Notes under the pieces: generated by a model
Seen by the model: only the letters and a program-made list of their open reading frames with translations
Told to the model about the DNA's origin: nothing
Databases searched by the model: none
In this document: positions 55,401 to 63,620 of the stretch, one piece after another
Numbering within the stretch: position 1 is the stretch's first letter
Layout: each line of letters starts with the position of its first letter
Assembly (NCBI GenBank): GCA_947167105.1
Contig: CAMVGU010000013.1
Location: forward strand, 1 to 64,000
DNA length: 64,000 bases
Direction of reading: 5' to 3'
From: an uncultured Selenomonas sp.
GTDB taxonomy: Bacteria > Bacillota > Negativicutes > Selenomonadales > Selenomonadaceae
Position numbers and translations under genes: made by a program

Positions 55401-56037
55401 GGTTGAAGAAGATGAAGCCATCCACCCAGATCTCGGCCCCCTGCAGGAATTCTGCCTCCGGTATGCGCCGGGCCAAAAGCTCCATCATATCCTCGGAGTC
55501 ATTCACCCGGCCTGCCATCTCCCCCTGGAAATCCTCGGCTAAAAGGGCCAGTTCCGAGAGCTTGCCGGACAGACGCCCCTTGCCCAGGGACTTAGCCGCG
55601 CAGCGCAGGATCTCCGGTGTCAGCCGGTAGCTTTTCGTCTCCTTGATGATATCTGCCAGGCTTTCGGTAAAGCCTCTCTGCCGGGCCGCACGAGCAAAAA
55701 CTGTCAGCTCCCCCGCCCTGGCACGGCGGTTCAGTATCTTGCGCAACAGCAGCTGCCGTCCCACCTCGCTGATGCGCGGTAGCCCCTCGCCTCCTGTCTC
55801 CAGCAGCACCTGCCGGGCAAAGCGGCGAAAACCGAAGACGTAAGCGCGCATAAAGCCGCCCCCCGGCGCTGCAGCAGCCAGTTCCCTTTCTGCCTTGTAT
55901 GTCTCATGCTCAGGCAAAAGCAGCACCAGGGCCTTGCCTGCCGGTGCTTCCCCCAGTCGGGTGCAGATGGCTTCGCGGCAGGCCATGCTCTTGCCCGTCC
56001 CTGCCCGCCCGACAATGAAATTCAGTGCAGCTGTCAT
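52459..56037 (-). CDS. addB: ATP-dependent helicase/nuclease AddB
   Basis: Second subunit of AddAB; recognises Chi and carries a second RecB-family nuclease. 1192 residues from MTAALNFIVGRAG (GGGGGG 8 bases upstream). Walker A GRAGTGKSMACRE at the N-terminus, nuclease core YYLVVDYKTGQAAVN near 1000, and the iron-sulfur cysteines in GKPGPCAYCLYADVCGFD near the C-terminus, with the partner Cys in EQFRNCPFAHFASHG near 800. First gene of the long minus-strand series. Confidence 0.97.
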   Translation of the reverse strand: MTAALNFIVGRAGTGKSMACREAICTRLGEAPAGKALVLLLPEHETYKAERELAAAAPGGGFMRAYVFGFRRFARQVLLETGGEGLPRISEVGRQLLLRKILNRRARAGELTVFARAARQRGFTESLADIIKETKSYRLTPEILRCAAKSLGKGRLSGKLSELALLAEDFQGEMAGRVNDSEDMMELLARRIPEAEFLQGAEIWVDGFIFFNPQELRVLGALLKSATAVHIVLPLAGERTGNGVNLQLPENTEEAGLFNRSLRTKIALEQLWHKLGGRGEAAVQLLEQNRRTAGQPSLAALEEQLFSYKPPVPWGGEAGLRLTEAANRRLEVECVASDILRLARSGWRWQEMGVLVRDDEAYGGLLRLVFQDYGIPYFYDGKRPSIHHPLAELLRSSLEAVQDRGRGWRYETMLRALRTGFFPCVREDVDKLENYVLEFGIRGRSRWTQKEPWRWHRRYSLAADEQRDEAQEERLREIDGLRRQAAEPLARLDEAVRQAKTVRGLTEALYDYLVGLGVPERLAELEETAEREGRLADAAEHRQIWASCMALFDQLVEISGGEEMSLRDYSEVLATGLDALQVSLIPPGLDYVTIAPFDQNSLAGMRGLYILGANAGSMPRHVHEQGLLTDADRMHIAETLAKLGDGSGYEISRGGQDRSFGERFLLYRGFNEASEYLWVSWALADSAGAALQPAALVSRLRSIFPQAEPLSIPLETLTRKDNLVLAAPLPALSGLVNALRGQKEEGRMQPFWQNVYNWALGEESLRDALKLSLSGLFAKAGSEKLPPELARRLFLQGRMLRGSVTQFEQFRNCPFAHFASHGLKLRERREYHFRSPDLGQLLHEVLREYGQMVKTDYGNEWAAVPEDKRREICAGLIEKISPRLQSEILLSRGGYRHLRERLQMTALRAIEHLTAWAELSRFRPAFFEEHFGARGDAVHLKPLPLKGGFSLSFKGQIDRIDVQTDAPYYLVVDYKTGQAAVNIFEVYHGLRLQLLAYMLVARELLKQQGEARLPAGMLYAFLKNPLIKAGSRLTEEELAGKVEKELRLPGWVVADPEIIRALERGAEGRFVMPKAKLQTDKQTGEESVSFVPKDSVKEPEEFELLLDYVGFILQDTGSRILAGEIAAHPARQQGKPGPCAYCLYADVCGFDPQLPGYSYNDLEAAGELEIEEQMAACTGREDLISAIKQKKG

Positions 56038-56052
56038 TTCCCGGCCCCCCGA

Positions 56053-56088
56053 TAAAAAAGAACTGCTGCACACATGTATGTGCAGCAG
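56053..56088 (-). terminator. Terminator between the PaaK-like gene and addB
   Basis: CTGCTGCACA pairs with TGTGCAGCAG, followed by TTCTTTTTT on the minus strand. It separates addB from the upstream gene, so addB needs its own promoter in the short gap. Confidence 0.85.
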
Positions 56089-56116
56089 CCCCACAAATCA
56101 ACATTTTAACATTTTC

Positions 56117-57091
56117 TCAAAAGCTAAAGGGTGTCGTCACCCGTCTCAGCGTACGCCCGCACTCGCAGGTTTCCTCCACCATGCTGACCGCCTGCCCCGT
56201 CCGGTAGCGGATCAGCGGCATGGCCTCGGCCTGCAAGGTCGTAACCACCAGCTCGCCCATCTGGTTCGGCTCTGTCACCGGCACATCACTGTTGAAGTTG
56301 ATGATTTCCGGATAATAGAAGTCCTCCTGGATATGCTGCCCAGCATGAGCCTCACACTGGAACAGCACTCCGGCCGTGCCCAGCTCTGCCGCTGCGTAGA
56401 AGTTATAGACCGTCGCACGGGTGCGATCCTGGATATGGCGCTGCATCGGGTTCTGGATGCCGTTGGGATTCATGCAGATGACCCTGTCCAGCGGATAATC
56501 AATAATGTTCTTGCCCGTTGCCTGGAGCTGAATGACCAGCTGCATGATAAGCTGCGGCGTGGTCACGATCGTGTCCATGCTCACCAGCTCCATCAGGCGG
56601 AGCCACTGCCTGTAATCAGAACCCATGGGCACCACCGTGGCCCCGATGTTTTCCAGGGCGTACTGCACATCCAGCACGCGGCTGTCCGCCAGATCGCCCT
56701 GTACAGCCACCACAGATGTTTTGTTGATGCCCGTTGCCACCAGGCAGCGAGCCATCATCTCCGTATTTTTCGCGATATCACCCTGGGTATAGAGCTTCGT
56801 CAGCTCTCCTGCGATCTGCTGCATATGGTTGAAGCGCAGGATGCCGGAAATGGGCAGGGTCAGGATGTCCAGCGAATCCACCTGATGGAGCTGCGGAGAC
56901 AGCAGAAAGGGGAATTTCCGCAAGTCTTCCAGCTCCTGCAGATCATCTGCCTTGACCTTGGCCTGCTCAAAGGACTGCTGGTAGAAGAAGCTCTTTTCCT
57001 CCGCCCAGCGCAACTGCTGCTTCAAAAGCTCCAGCTGCTTCTCCCGCATGGTGCCCTTATCCATTTGTTCTACCTTCTGATTGGCGTACAT
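56117..57091 (-). CDS. Degenerate PaaK-like (phenylacetate-CoA ligase family) protein
   Basis: 324 residues. PaaK-like order of segments is recognisable: RKFPFLLSPQLHQVD, VVPMGSDYRQWLRLMELVSMDTIVTTP, YNFYAAAELGTAGVLFQCEAHAG, and the end GELVVTTLQAEAMPLIRYRTGQ. But the Ser/Thr/Gly-rich ATP loop (SSGTTGKP in true ligases) is replaced by ILTLPISGILRFNH, and the C-terminal lid domain is missing, the protein stopping after CECGRTLRRV. Probably not a working ligase. Lies 46 bases after cheR. Confidence 0.75.
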   Translation of the reverse strand: MYANQKVEQMDKGTMREKQLELLKQQLRWAEEKSFFYQQSFEQAKVKADDLQELEDLRKFPFLLSPQLHQVDSLDILTLPISGILRFNHMQQIAGELTKLYTQGDIAKNTEMMARCLVATGINKTSVVAVQGDLADSRVLDVQYALENIGATVVPMGSDYRQWLRLMELVSMDTIVTTPQLIMQLVIQLQATGKNIIDYPLDRVICMNPNGIQNPMQRHIQDRTRATVYNFYAAAELGTAGVLFQCEAHAGQHIQEDFYYPEIINFNSDVPVTEPNQMGELVVTTLQAEAMPLIRYRTGQAVSMVEETCECGRTLRRVTTPFSF

Positions 57092-57137
57092 CGCAAAACA
57101 CCTGCTTAGACTAGATTCATATCCGTGCGGCCATTCC

Positions 57138-57926
57138 TCAGGTCAGCGGCTTCTGATAGAAGAAAGGCTGGAAGCTCGTGTAACCAAGCTTGCGGAAGTT
57201 CAGTATAGCCTCGGTTGCGCCAACAAAGAGTATGCCACCCGGCTTCAGCGCCTTGAAGAAGTTCGCATACAGCTGATCCTTCGCCTCCTCCGTGAAATAA
57301 ATAACCACGTTGCGGCAAAGAATCAGGTCGAACCCTTCCTCAAATTTATCCTTCAGGAGGTTGTGGCGCTTGAATTCAATGCAGTTCTTGATTTCCTGCT
57401 TAACTGCGTACTTATCGCCATCCACCTTATCGAAATACTTGGCAAGGCGCTCCTTCTGCATGGCCTTGATTTCGCCCTCTACATACACGCCGCGCTTCGC
57501 CTTGGCCAGGATTTCTATATCCAGGTCACTGGCCAGGATGCGATGGCGCACATTCGGCGTCATCTCCTTCATGATGATGGCCAAAGAGTACGGCTCAGCG
57601 CCGATGGAGCAACCGGCACTCCAGATGTTCAGGCGCGGGGAGCGCTTCAGCAGGTCGGGAATGACATCTGTCTCCAGCTTGCCGAACTTCTCCGGCGTCC
57701 GAAAGAATTCCGACACGTTGATGGTCAGATATTCTATGAAGGCCGCGAAATCGTCCTTGTTCTTGGCTGCATTGTCAAAATACTCGCAGAACGAATCCAT
57801 ACCGGCACGGGTAATCAAATTGCCGATGCGCCGTTTCATTTGCGGCTCTTTGTAAAGATCGAGATCTATTTCCGTCTTGGCCTTCAGTTTCTGCTTGAAA
57901 CCAGCCCAGTCTTTGTCGTCCATCAT
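57138..57926 (-). CDS. cheR: Chemotaxis protein methyltransferase CheR
   Basis: Methylates glutamates of chemoreceptors using SAM. 262 residues from MMDDKDWAGF (AGGAGG 10 bases upstream). N-terminal helical domain, then NVSEFFRTPEKFGKLETDV, the SAM loop IWSAGCSIGAEPYSLAI, the Asp in ILASDLDIEILAKAKRGVY, and LILCRNVVIYFTEE. No other che genes are adjacent; the receptor at 6.9 kb could be a substrate. Confidence 0.95.
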   Translation of the reverse strand: MMDDKDWAGFKQKLKAKTEIDLDLYKEPQMKRRIGNLITRAGMDSFCEYFDNAAKNKDDFAAFIEYLTINVSEFFRTPEKFGKLETDVIPDLLKRSPRLNIWSAGCSIGAEPYSLAIIMKEMTPNVRHRILASDLDIEILAKAKRGVYVEGEIKAMQKERLAKYFDKVDGDKYAVKQEIKNCIEFKRHNLLKDKFEEGFDLILCRNVVIYFTEEAKDQLYANFFKALKPGGILFVGATEAILNFRKLGYTSFQPFFYQKPLT

Positions 57927-58023
57927 AGCGGTATTACCTCCTGTTGTCAAATACTCTATCTCTTAGCTATATTCCCCCCCCGCCGCGAAAATTCCTTCTT
58001 TCTCAAAAAAATTTCAATAAATA

Positions 58024-58074
58024 AAAAAGAAAAAGAAGATGCCCTGTCCGGCCTGCAGGGCCGGACAGGGCATC
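58024..58074 (-). terminator. Terminator of hsp20
   Basis: A 15-base perfect stem (GATGCCCTGTCCGGC with its complement) followed by TTCTTTTTC on the minus strand. Confidence 0.9.
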
Positions 58075-58092
58075 CCAAAAGCATGCGCACAT

Positions 58093-58539
58093 TCAGCTGA
58101 TATCGAAGACCTTGCTGTTCTTCACATCCAGCAGCTTGGGCATCACGATATGCAGCACTCCATTATCATAAGCAACGCTGACAGCGGACTCGTCAATCTC
58201 ATCCACCTTGAAGGAGCGCTCGAACTCACCGCTCCGGCGCTCATGGCAGATATACCTCACATCATCAGGCTCCAGCTCCTCACGCTCGGCCTTGATGCGC
58301 AGGTAGCCTCCCTCATCGTATGATACCGTGATCTGCTCCTTGCGGAAACCCGGCAGCTCGGCAAACAGCTCGTAGCTGGAAGCCGTATCGATCACATCAA
58401 CACGGAAAGAGGACAGGGCACCGCTCATGCGTCCGATGGGATTGCCGGGCTGGTCTGCAGCGAATTCCAGAAAACGCTCCACCAGTTCCTGCCCCTTGTC
58501 CATGCGCTCGCGCAGATTGAATGGTACTGTACGGAACAT
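58093..58539 (-). CDS. Small heat-shock protein, Hsp20 family
   Basis: ATP-independent holdase for unfolding proteins. 148 residues from MFRTVPFNLRERM (GGAGG 7 bases upstream; an ATG two codons earlier is too close to it). The alpha-crystallin domain covers about residues 50-145 with YELFAELPGFRKEQITVSYDEGGYLRI, GEFERSF and the conserved NGVLHIVMPK. Single-gene unit with its own promoter and terminator. Confidence 0.95.
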   Translation of the reverse strand: MFRTVPFNLRERMDKGQELVERFLEFAADQPGNPIGRMSGALSSFRVDVIDTASSYELFAELPGFRKEQITVSYDEGGYLRIKAEREELEPDDVRYICHERRSGEFERSFKVDEIDESAVSVAYDNGVLHIVMPKLLDVKNSKVFDIS

Positions 58540-58599
58540 ACTCATCCCTCCATAATGAATCAGGCTGCTAAATCCTACGATTATCTTGCTTATGGAATT

Positions 58600-58628
58600 A
58601 TTATAGTGTAAAATTACGAAGATTTCAA
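58600..58628 (-). promoter_or_regulatory. Sigma-A promoter of hsp20
   Basis: TTGAAA (58623-58628), 17 bases, TATAAT (58600-58605) on the minus strand. No CIRCE or CtsR-like repeat is evident next to it. Confidence 0.8.
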
Positions 58629-58646
58629 GCAAATGCCCCGGGGCTG

Positions 58647-59456
58647 TCAGCCCAGCTCTATCACATCGAGATCATCAGGCACGAAAACCGGGCCATGGTA
58701 ATACTTGCCTGCCTCAGCGGAGTAATCACCCTTGCGCGTTGCAATATGCTTGTCCTCCGTATGGTAGAGCACCAGATGTTTGATCCTGAGCTCCTTGGCC
58801 AGCTCACTGGCCTCCTTGACCGTGGAATGATTCTTCTCATAGGGCTTAAAGACCTCACGGTCATCGTAGCGGCAGAAAGCCTCCGCCAGCAGCCAGTCCG
58901 CCCCCTCGGCATACTGCCTGTCATGCTCGTTATACGGCTCATCTCCCAGGCAGCAGAAATTCATGCCATCCGGGAACATGAGCTGATAGCCGTACTGCTT
59001 GGCCTTGGTGGAGAGAATGTCGAAGGCCGTCAGGGCAGCAAAGGGCAGCTCCACCCTTTCGCCGTCCTGCAGTTCATGCACCAGGATATCCTGGCCGACA
59101 CGGGCGAAGTCCTTCTTTTTCAGGGTCATCTCCGTCATGGTAAGCAGCATATGCTTCACCACATCGTGGCAGTAAATATGAAATTGCCCTTCATACTTGC
59201 CCTTGTTTATCAGATCCGCGACCTTGCGTATCACCCAGATAACCCCCAGCACATGGTCGGTATGACCGTGGGTGACGAACATGTGGTGGCAGTCCTGCCA
59301 CTTAAAGGGAGTCTGCTCCAACTGCCGCAGGATGCCGTTGCCGCCCCCTGCATCCGTCAGGAACAGGCTGCCGTCCTCCGCCTCCAGATAAAAGCAGGTA
59401 TTGAAGCACTTGGTCGCCATGGCAAATCCCGTGCCCAGAACATACATTTTCCGCAT
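58647..59456 (-). CDS. MBL-fold (ribonuclease Z-like) metal-dependent hydrolase
   Basis: 269 residues from MRKMYVLGTGFAM (AAGGAGGAAGG just upstream). Metal-binding motif THGHTDHVLG, preceded by FLTDAGGGNGIL, and later LLAEAFCRYDD and KHLVLYHTED, as in beta-lactamase-fold hydrolases of the RNase Z/ElaC-like group. Substrate unknown. Follows rnc by 22 bases, so may be the last gene of the fab-rnc transcript. Confidence 0.85.
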   Translation of the reverse strand: MRKMYVLGTGFAMATKCFNTCFYLEAEDGSLFLTDAGGGNGILRQLEQTPFKWQDCHHMFVTHGHTDHVLGVIWVIRKVADLINKGKYEGQFHIYCHDVVKHMLLTMTEMTLKKKDFARVGQDILVHELQDGERVELPFAALTAFDILSTKAKQYGYQLMFPDGMNFCCLGDEPYNEHDRQYAEGADWLLAEAFCRYDDREVFKPYEKNHSTVKEASELAKELRIKHLVLYHTEDKHIATRKGDYSAEAGKYYHGPVFVPDDLDVIELG

Positions 59457-59478
59457 ATTCCTTCCTCCTTCGGCTTCC

Positions 59479-60198
59479 TCATTTCTTGCCCCAACGTGCC
59501 AGGGCCATCTTCGCGGCCTGCTGCTCCGCAGCCTTTTTGCTGCGGCCGGAGCCTTCACCCAGGATCTTGCCGTCCACCAGCACGCGGCTCGTAAAGGTAC
59601 GCGCATGAGGAGGGCCGCTCTCCCCCGCTTCCTCGTAGGTAATTACCTTATCCGGGTCACGGTGCACCAGTTCCTGGAAAGTGGTCTTATAGTCGGTCAT
59701 AATCTCCCCGACCTGGGCAGCCTCAGCGAATTGCTCCGCAAGCTGGCGCAGGACATAATCCTGGGCCACTTCCCAGCCCTGGTCTTCGTAGATGGCGCCA
59801 ATGACGGCCTCGAAAGCATCCTCCAGATTGGTCTGGCGCGCCCGTCCGCCTCCCAGTTCCTCGCCGTGGCCCAGCAGCAAATGCTCACCGAAATTCAGTC
59901 CCCTGGCCAGCCCTGCCAGGGTCTCCGAGCGCACGATGCTGGCCCGTATCTTGGTCAGCTCCCCCTCGGGCAATTTGGGAAAGTGCCTATAAAGATAGGT
60001 GCTGGAGGCAAGCTCCAGCACCGCATCACCTAAGAATTCCAGTCGCTCATTATGGGCTGTTTCCCGCTTGGCCTCATTGGCAAAGGAAGTATGGGTCAGC
60101 GCCTGATCCAGAAGCCGAAGATCACGGAACTCCACCCCCAGCTTCCGGGAGAGGGCGATAAGTTCCGCCCTGCGCTTCCCGGAAAGAGAGTGCTCCAT
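59479..60198 (-). CDS. rnc: Ribonuclease III
   Basis: Processes rRNA and double-stranded RNA. 239 residues from MEHSLSGKRRAEL, whose ATG is 1 base beyond the fabF stop. The catalytic signature NERLEFLGDAVLELASS and the second acidic site EDAFEAVIGAIYED are intact; C-terminal double-stranded RNA-binding domain ends GSGRSKKAAEQQAAKMAL. The fabF-rnc order is common in Firmicutes. Confidence 0.97.
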   Translation of the reverse strand: MEHSLSGKRRAELIALSRKLGVEFRDLRLLDQALTHTSFANEAKRETAHNERLEFLGDAVLELASSTYLYRHFPKLPEGELTKIRASIVRSETLAGLARGLNFGEHLLLGHGEELGGGRARQTNLEDAFEAVIGAIYEDQGWEVAQDYVLRQLAEQFAEAAQVGEIMTDYKTTFQELVHRDPDKVITYEEAGESGPPHARTFTSRVLVDGKILGEGSGRSKKAAEQQAAKMALARWGKK

Positions 60199-60199
60199 T

Positions 60200-61444
60200 T
60201 TACTGCTCATACTTCTTAAGCAGCAAGCAGGCATTGTGACCGCCGAAGCCGAAGGAATTGGACATGGCCGCCCGTACTTTCTTGGACCTGGCCTTGTTCG
60301 GCACATAGTCCAGATCCAGTCCCTCATCCGGTGTCTCATAGTTGATGGTGGGCGGCAGCATATCATTCTCCACAGCCAGGGCCGTAGCGATGCACTCCAC
60401 GCCACCGGCGGCGCCCAGGAGATGCCCCGTCATGGACTTGATGGAGGAAACGGAAACGTCCTTGGCAGCCTCGCCCCAGACAGACTTGATGGCCTCGCTC
60501 TCGCCCTCATCGTTCATATGGGTGGAAGTGCCGTGGGAATTCACATAATCCACCTCGCTGGCCTGCATGCCCGCGTCATCCAGGGCAAGCTGCATGCACT
60601 TGGACTGATAGGCCCCGTGGGGAGCCGGGCTCGTGATATGGTAGGCATCGGAGTTTGCGCCATAGCCCACTACCTCGGCATAGATGTGGGCACCACGAGC
60701 CAGGGCATGCTCAAGGCTTTCCAGCACCACAATGCCTGCGCCCTCGCCCATCACAAAGCCGCTGCGGTTCTTATCGAAGGGACGGGAGGCGTGCTCCGGG
60801 TCATCATTGTGATCCGTGCAGAGAGCCTTCATGGCGCAGAAACCGGCAACAGCAGCGCCGGAGATGGATGCCTCGGTGCCACCTGCCAGCATGGCATCCG
60901 CCTCGCCCCGCTGGATAATGCGGAAGGCATCACCGATGCAGTTCGTGCCTGTGGCGCAGGCCGTAACCACACACTCAGAGGGGCCATGCAGGCCAAACTC
61001 GATGGCAACGTGTCCGGTAGCCATATTCGCTATCATCATGGGGATGAAGAAGGGGCTGATACGGGACGGCCCCTTGGAGAAGAGCTTCTCATACTGGGTG
61101 TGCATCGTCTCGATGCCCCCGATACCGGCACCGATGTATGTACCAATGCGATCGCGATTCTCTTTTTCAAAATCCAGGCCCGCATCCTGCACGGCCAGCT
61201 TGGATGCCGCTACAGCGAACTGGGCATAGCGATCCATGCGCTTGGACTCTTTCTTATCAATGTAGTCGTTCGGCTCAAAATCCTTGACTTCCCCCGCAAT
61301 CTGGGAAGGATAGTCCGTCGCGTCGAAGCGGGTGATCCTGGCAATGCCGTTCTTGCCCGCCAGCAGGCCCTGCCAGAATGCTTCCTTGCCGATGCCGATA
61401 GGAGTAACGGCTCCCAGACCTGTAATAACTACACGATTGCTCAA
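60200..61444 (-). CDS. fabF: 3-oxoacyl-ACP synthase II
   Basis: Condensing enzyme of fatty-acid elongation. 414 residues with the Cys-His-His triad: Cys163 in VVTACATGTNCIG, His near 304 in VNSHGTSTHMND, His near 341 in SMTGHLLGAAG. N-terminus MSNRVVITGLGAVTPIG is standard. Confidence 0.98.
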   Translation of the reverse strand: MSNRVVITGLGAVTPIGIGKEAFWQGLLAGKNGIARITRFDATDYPSQIAGEVKDFEPNDYIDKKESKRMDRYAQFAVAASKLAVQDAGLDFEKENRDRIGTYIGAGIGGIETMHTQYEKLFSKGPSRISPFFIPMMIANMATGHVAIEFGLHGPSECVVTACATGTNCIGDAFRIIQRGEADAMLAGGTEASISGAAVAGFCAMKALCTDHNDDPEHASRPFDKNRSGFVMGEGAGIVVLESLEHALARGAHIYAEVVGYGANSDAYHITSPAPHGAYQSKCMQLALDDAGMQASEVDYVNSHGTSTHMNDEGESEAIKSVWGEAAKDVSVSSIKSMTGHLLGAAGGVECIATALAVENDMLPPTINYETPDEGLDLDYVPNKARSKKVRAAMSNSFGFGGHNACLLLKKYEQ

Positions 61445-61534
61445 AAGAAACGACCCCTTTCCTCATTCCAAATGCACTTTCACAACGGAACAAGGCGGCA
61501 GCTGGCTGCCCCCGCCTTGCCAAATCTTTTCTTC

Positions 61535-62548
61535 TCAGGTTGCAGCCGCGACCTCCGCCCTAAGCTGCTCAAAAATATCATGCACAGGCATAATGCGCTC
61601 AATGGTCGGCAGACGCTCGCCGGTAAAGACCAAGCCGGTCTCCACATCACCCTGCTGCGCACGTATCAGAGCGCGGATGATGCAGAAATTATGCTTGCAC
61701 GCCTTCAGGCATTGATCGCAAACCTTGGGCGGCACAGGGCCTTCCATCACGCGGGCCGTAAAGGGCGTGCGCACGGCACGTCCCGGCAGCCCCACCGGGC
61801 TGTGGATAACCACCACGTCCTCAGGCTTGGATTTCAGGTAGTACTCTTTCAGAGCAGGCGCGCCATTCGCCTCCTCGCTGACTGCGAAGCGCGAGCCCAT
61901 CTGGACGCCGTTGGCACCCATCTTTATCAAATCAACGATATCCTGGCCATGCAGGACGCCGCCGGCTGCTATGACCGGAAGCTTCACTGCTGCGCGGATG
62001 TCCGGGATGAGATTGCGGACAGAGGTATCCGTCCCCAGATGCCCACCGGCCTCCTTGCCTTCCACAACAATAGCCGTGGCGCCAAGACGCTCGGAAATCT
62101 TTGCCAATTTAACTGATGAGACAATCGGTACGATCGGCGTACCCGATTCCTTGCCCAGACCAAACATATCACGGGAAAAACCGGCGCCGGCCACAACCAG
62201 GTCTATGCCTTCGCTGATAGCGGTCTTCACGACCTCGGCAAAATCCCTGGCGGCAACCATGATATTGATACCGATTACTCCTTTGGACAGGGCACGGGCG
62301 AGACGGATCTCGTAACGCAGCTCATCATGGGACATGCCGGATGCAGCAATGAGCCCAATGCCGCCCTCGTTGGCTACAGCCGCAGCCAGACGAGCAGTTG
62401 ACAGACGAATCGCCATGCCCCCCTGAACGATTGGAATCTTAGCGATTTTCTTGCCAATTTTCAGCTCTGGAAGCTTCAATGTTACTCCTCCATTCCGTCC
62501 CTCCTTTGAAAAATCCCGTGAATCAGGAACTATCGTACCTAGCTTCAC
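61535..62548 (-). CDS. FabK/nitronate monooxygenase-family flavoprotein of the fab operon
   Basis: 337 residues. FMN-binding TIM barrel with IPIVQGGMAIRLSTARLAAAVANEGGIGL, IGINIMVAARDFAEV, VVEGKEAGGHLGTD, and ADGVQMG-like GANGVQMGSRF. Longer than the family member at 27.3 kb, with an N-terminal extension and a Cys-rich stretch, VCDQCLKACKHNFC (about 275-289), not expected in FabK. Position between acpP and fabF suggests enoyl reduction, but a distinct role is possible. Confidence 0.82.
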   Translation of the reverse strand: MKLGTIVPDSRDFSKEGRNGGVTLKLPELKIGKKIAKIPIVQGGMAIRLSTARLAAAVANEGGIGLIAASGMSHDELRYEIRLARALSKGVIGINIMVAARDFAEVVKTAISEGIDLVVAGAGFSRDMFGLGKESGTPIVPIVSSVKLAKISERLGATAIVVEGKEAGGHLGTDTSVRNLIPDIRAAVKLPVIAAGGVLHGQDIVDLIKMGANGVQMGSRFAVSEEANGAPALKEYYLKSKPEDVVVIHSPVGLPGRAVRTPFTARVMEGPVPPKVCDQCLKACKHNFCIIRALIRAQQGDVETGLVFTGERLPTIERIMPVHDIFEQLRAEVAAAT

Positions 62549-62575
62549 GGGATTTCAAAGGTCAGACGCCCAAAA

Positions 62576-62809
62576 TTATTCCTTGTTCTGATCGATGTAG
62601 GTGACAACATCCTGAACGGTCTTGATCTTCTCAGCAGCCTCATCCGGAATCTCAATGTTGAATTCCTCTTCAAAGGCCATGATCAGCTCAACAATGTCCA
62701 GGGAATCAGCACCCAGGTCATCGATGAAAGTGGACTCGATAGCAACCTCATCGGCCTCAACGCCAAGCTGCTCAACCACAATGTCCCTTACTTTCTCGAA
62801 AGTCGACAT
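62576..62809 (-). CDS. acpP: Acyl carrier protein
   Basis: 77 residues, acidic, with the phosphopantetheine attachment serine (Ser36) in [21 protein letters not shown] upstream. Carries the growing acyl chain for FabD, FabG, FabF and the reductase encoded alongside. Confidence 0.98.
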   Translation of the reverse strand: MSTFEKVRDIVVEQLGVEADEVAIESTFIDDLGADSLDIVELIMAFEEEFNIEIPDEAAEKIKTVQDVVTYIDQNKE

Positions 62810-62875
62810 GAAGTAAACACCTCCTTGATACCTTAAGAAGCAGTTATCAGCTTCTGTTTTTACTTTATCATCATA

Positions 62876-63619
62876 TCACATTACCATGCCGCCGTCTACA
62901 TTGACGACCTGGCCGGTGATATAAGACGCATTATCGGAAACCAGGAAGCACACGGCATTTGCCACATCCTCAGGCTGGCCTGCACGACCCAGGGGAACAC
63001 CCGCCAACGTGGCCTCCCGCGCCTTCTCCGTCATCGCCGCTGTCATATCCGTATCTATGAAGCCCGGTGCCACCATGTTCACTGTGATACCCCTGGAAGC
63101 AAGTTCCTTGGCCATGGACTTGGAAAAGCCGATGACGCCTGCCTTGGCTGCCGCATAATTCGACTGCCCCGCGTTGCCCATCAGCCCCACCACGGAAGCC
63201 ATGTTCACGATACGGCCGCTTCTTTGCTTCATCATCAGCTTCGTGACCGCCTTCGTGCACGCATAGACACCGCCGAGGTTCGTTTTCAGCACCGCATGGA
63301 AATCTTCATCCTTCATGCGCGCCAAAAGTCCGTCCCTGGTGATGCCCGCATTGTTGACCAGGATGTCAATACGCCCAAAGCGCCCCACCACAGCCTCCAC
63401 CATGGCGGCAACAGCCTCGCTGCTGGAGACATCTGCCTGGCAGAGCAGGGCCTCGCCGCCGGCAGCTTCAATCTCTGCCTTCACGGCCTCAGCTTTTTCC
63501 GTGCTGCCAGCGTAATTGATGGCGACCTTCGCGCCTTCAGATGCCAGCTTCAGGGCAATCGCCCGGCCAATGCCGCGGGATGCGCCCGTAACCAGCGCTA
63601 CTTTCCCATCTAAAAGCAT
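62876..63619 (-). CDS. fabG: 3-oxoacyl-ACP reductase
   Basis: NADPH-dependent reductase of fatty-acid elongation. 247 residues from MLLDGKVALVTGASRG (GGAGG 9 bases upstream). Rossmann motif TGASRGIGRAIA, NNAG, catalytic Ser in NMASVVGLMGN and YAAAK, and the C-terminal ITGQVVNVDGGMVM. Confidence 0.98.
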   Translation of the reverse strand: MLLDGKVALVTGASRGIGRAIALKLASEGAKVAINYAGSTEKAEAVKAEIEAAGGEALLCQADVSSSEAVAAMVEAVVGRFGRIDILVNNAGITRDGLLARMKDEDFHAVLKTNLGGVYACTKAVTKLMMKQRSGRIVNMASVVGLMGNAGQSNYAAAKAGVIGFSKSMAKELASRGITVNMVAPGFIDTDMTAAMTEKAREATLAGVPLGRAGQPEDVANAVCFLVSDNASYITGQVVNVDGGMVM

Positions 63620-63620
63620 A

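Noticed and set aside
57144-58100. Plus-strand long frames opposite cheR, gltX, addA and others
   Set aside because: They are shadows of conserved minus-strand genes caused by GC-rich codon bias and have no family likeness.
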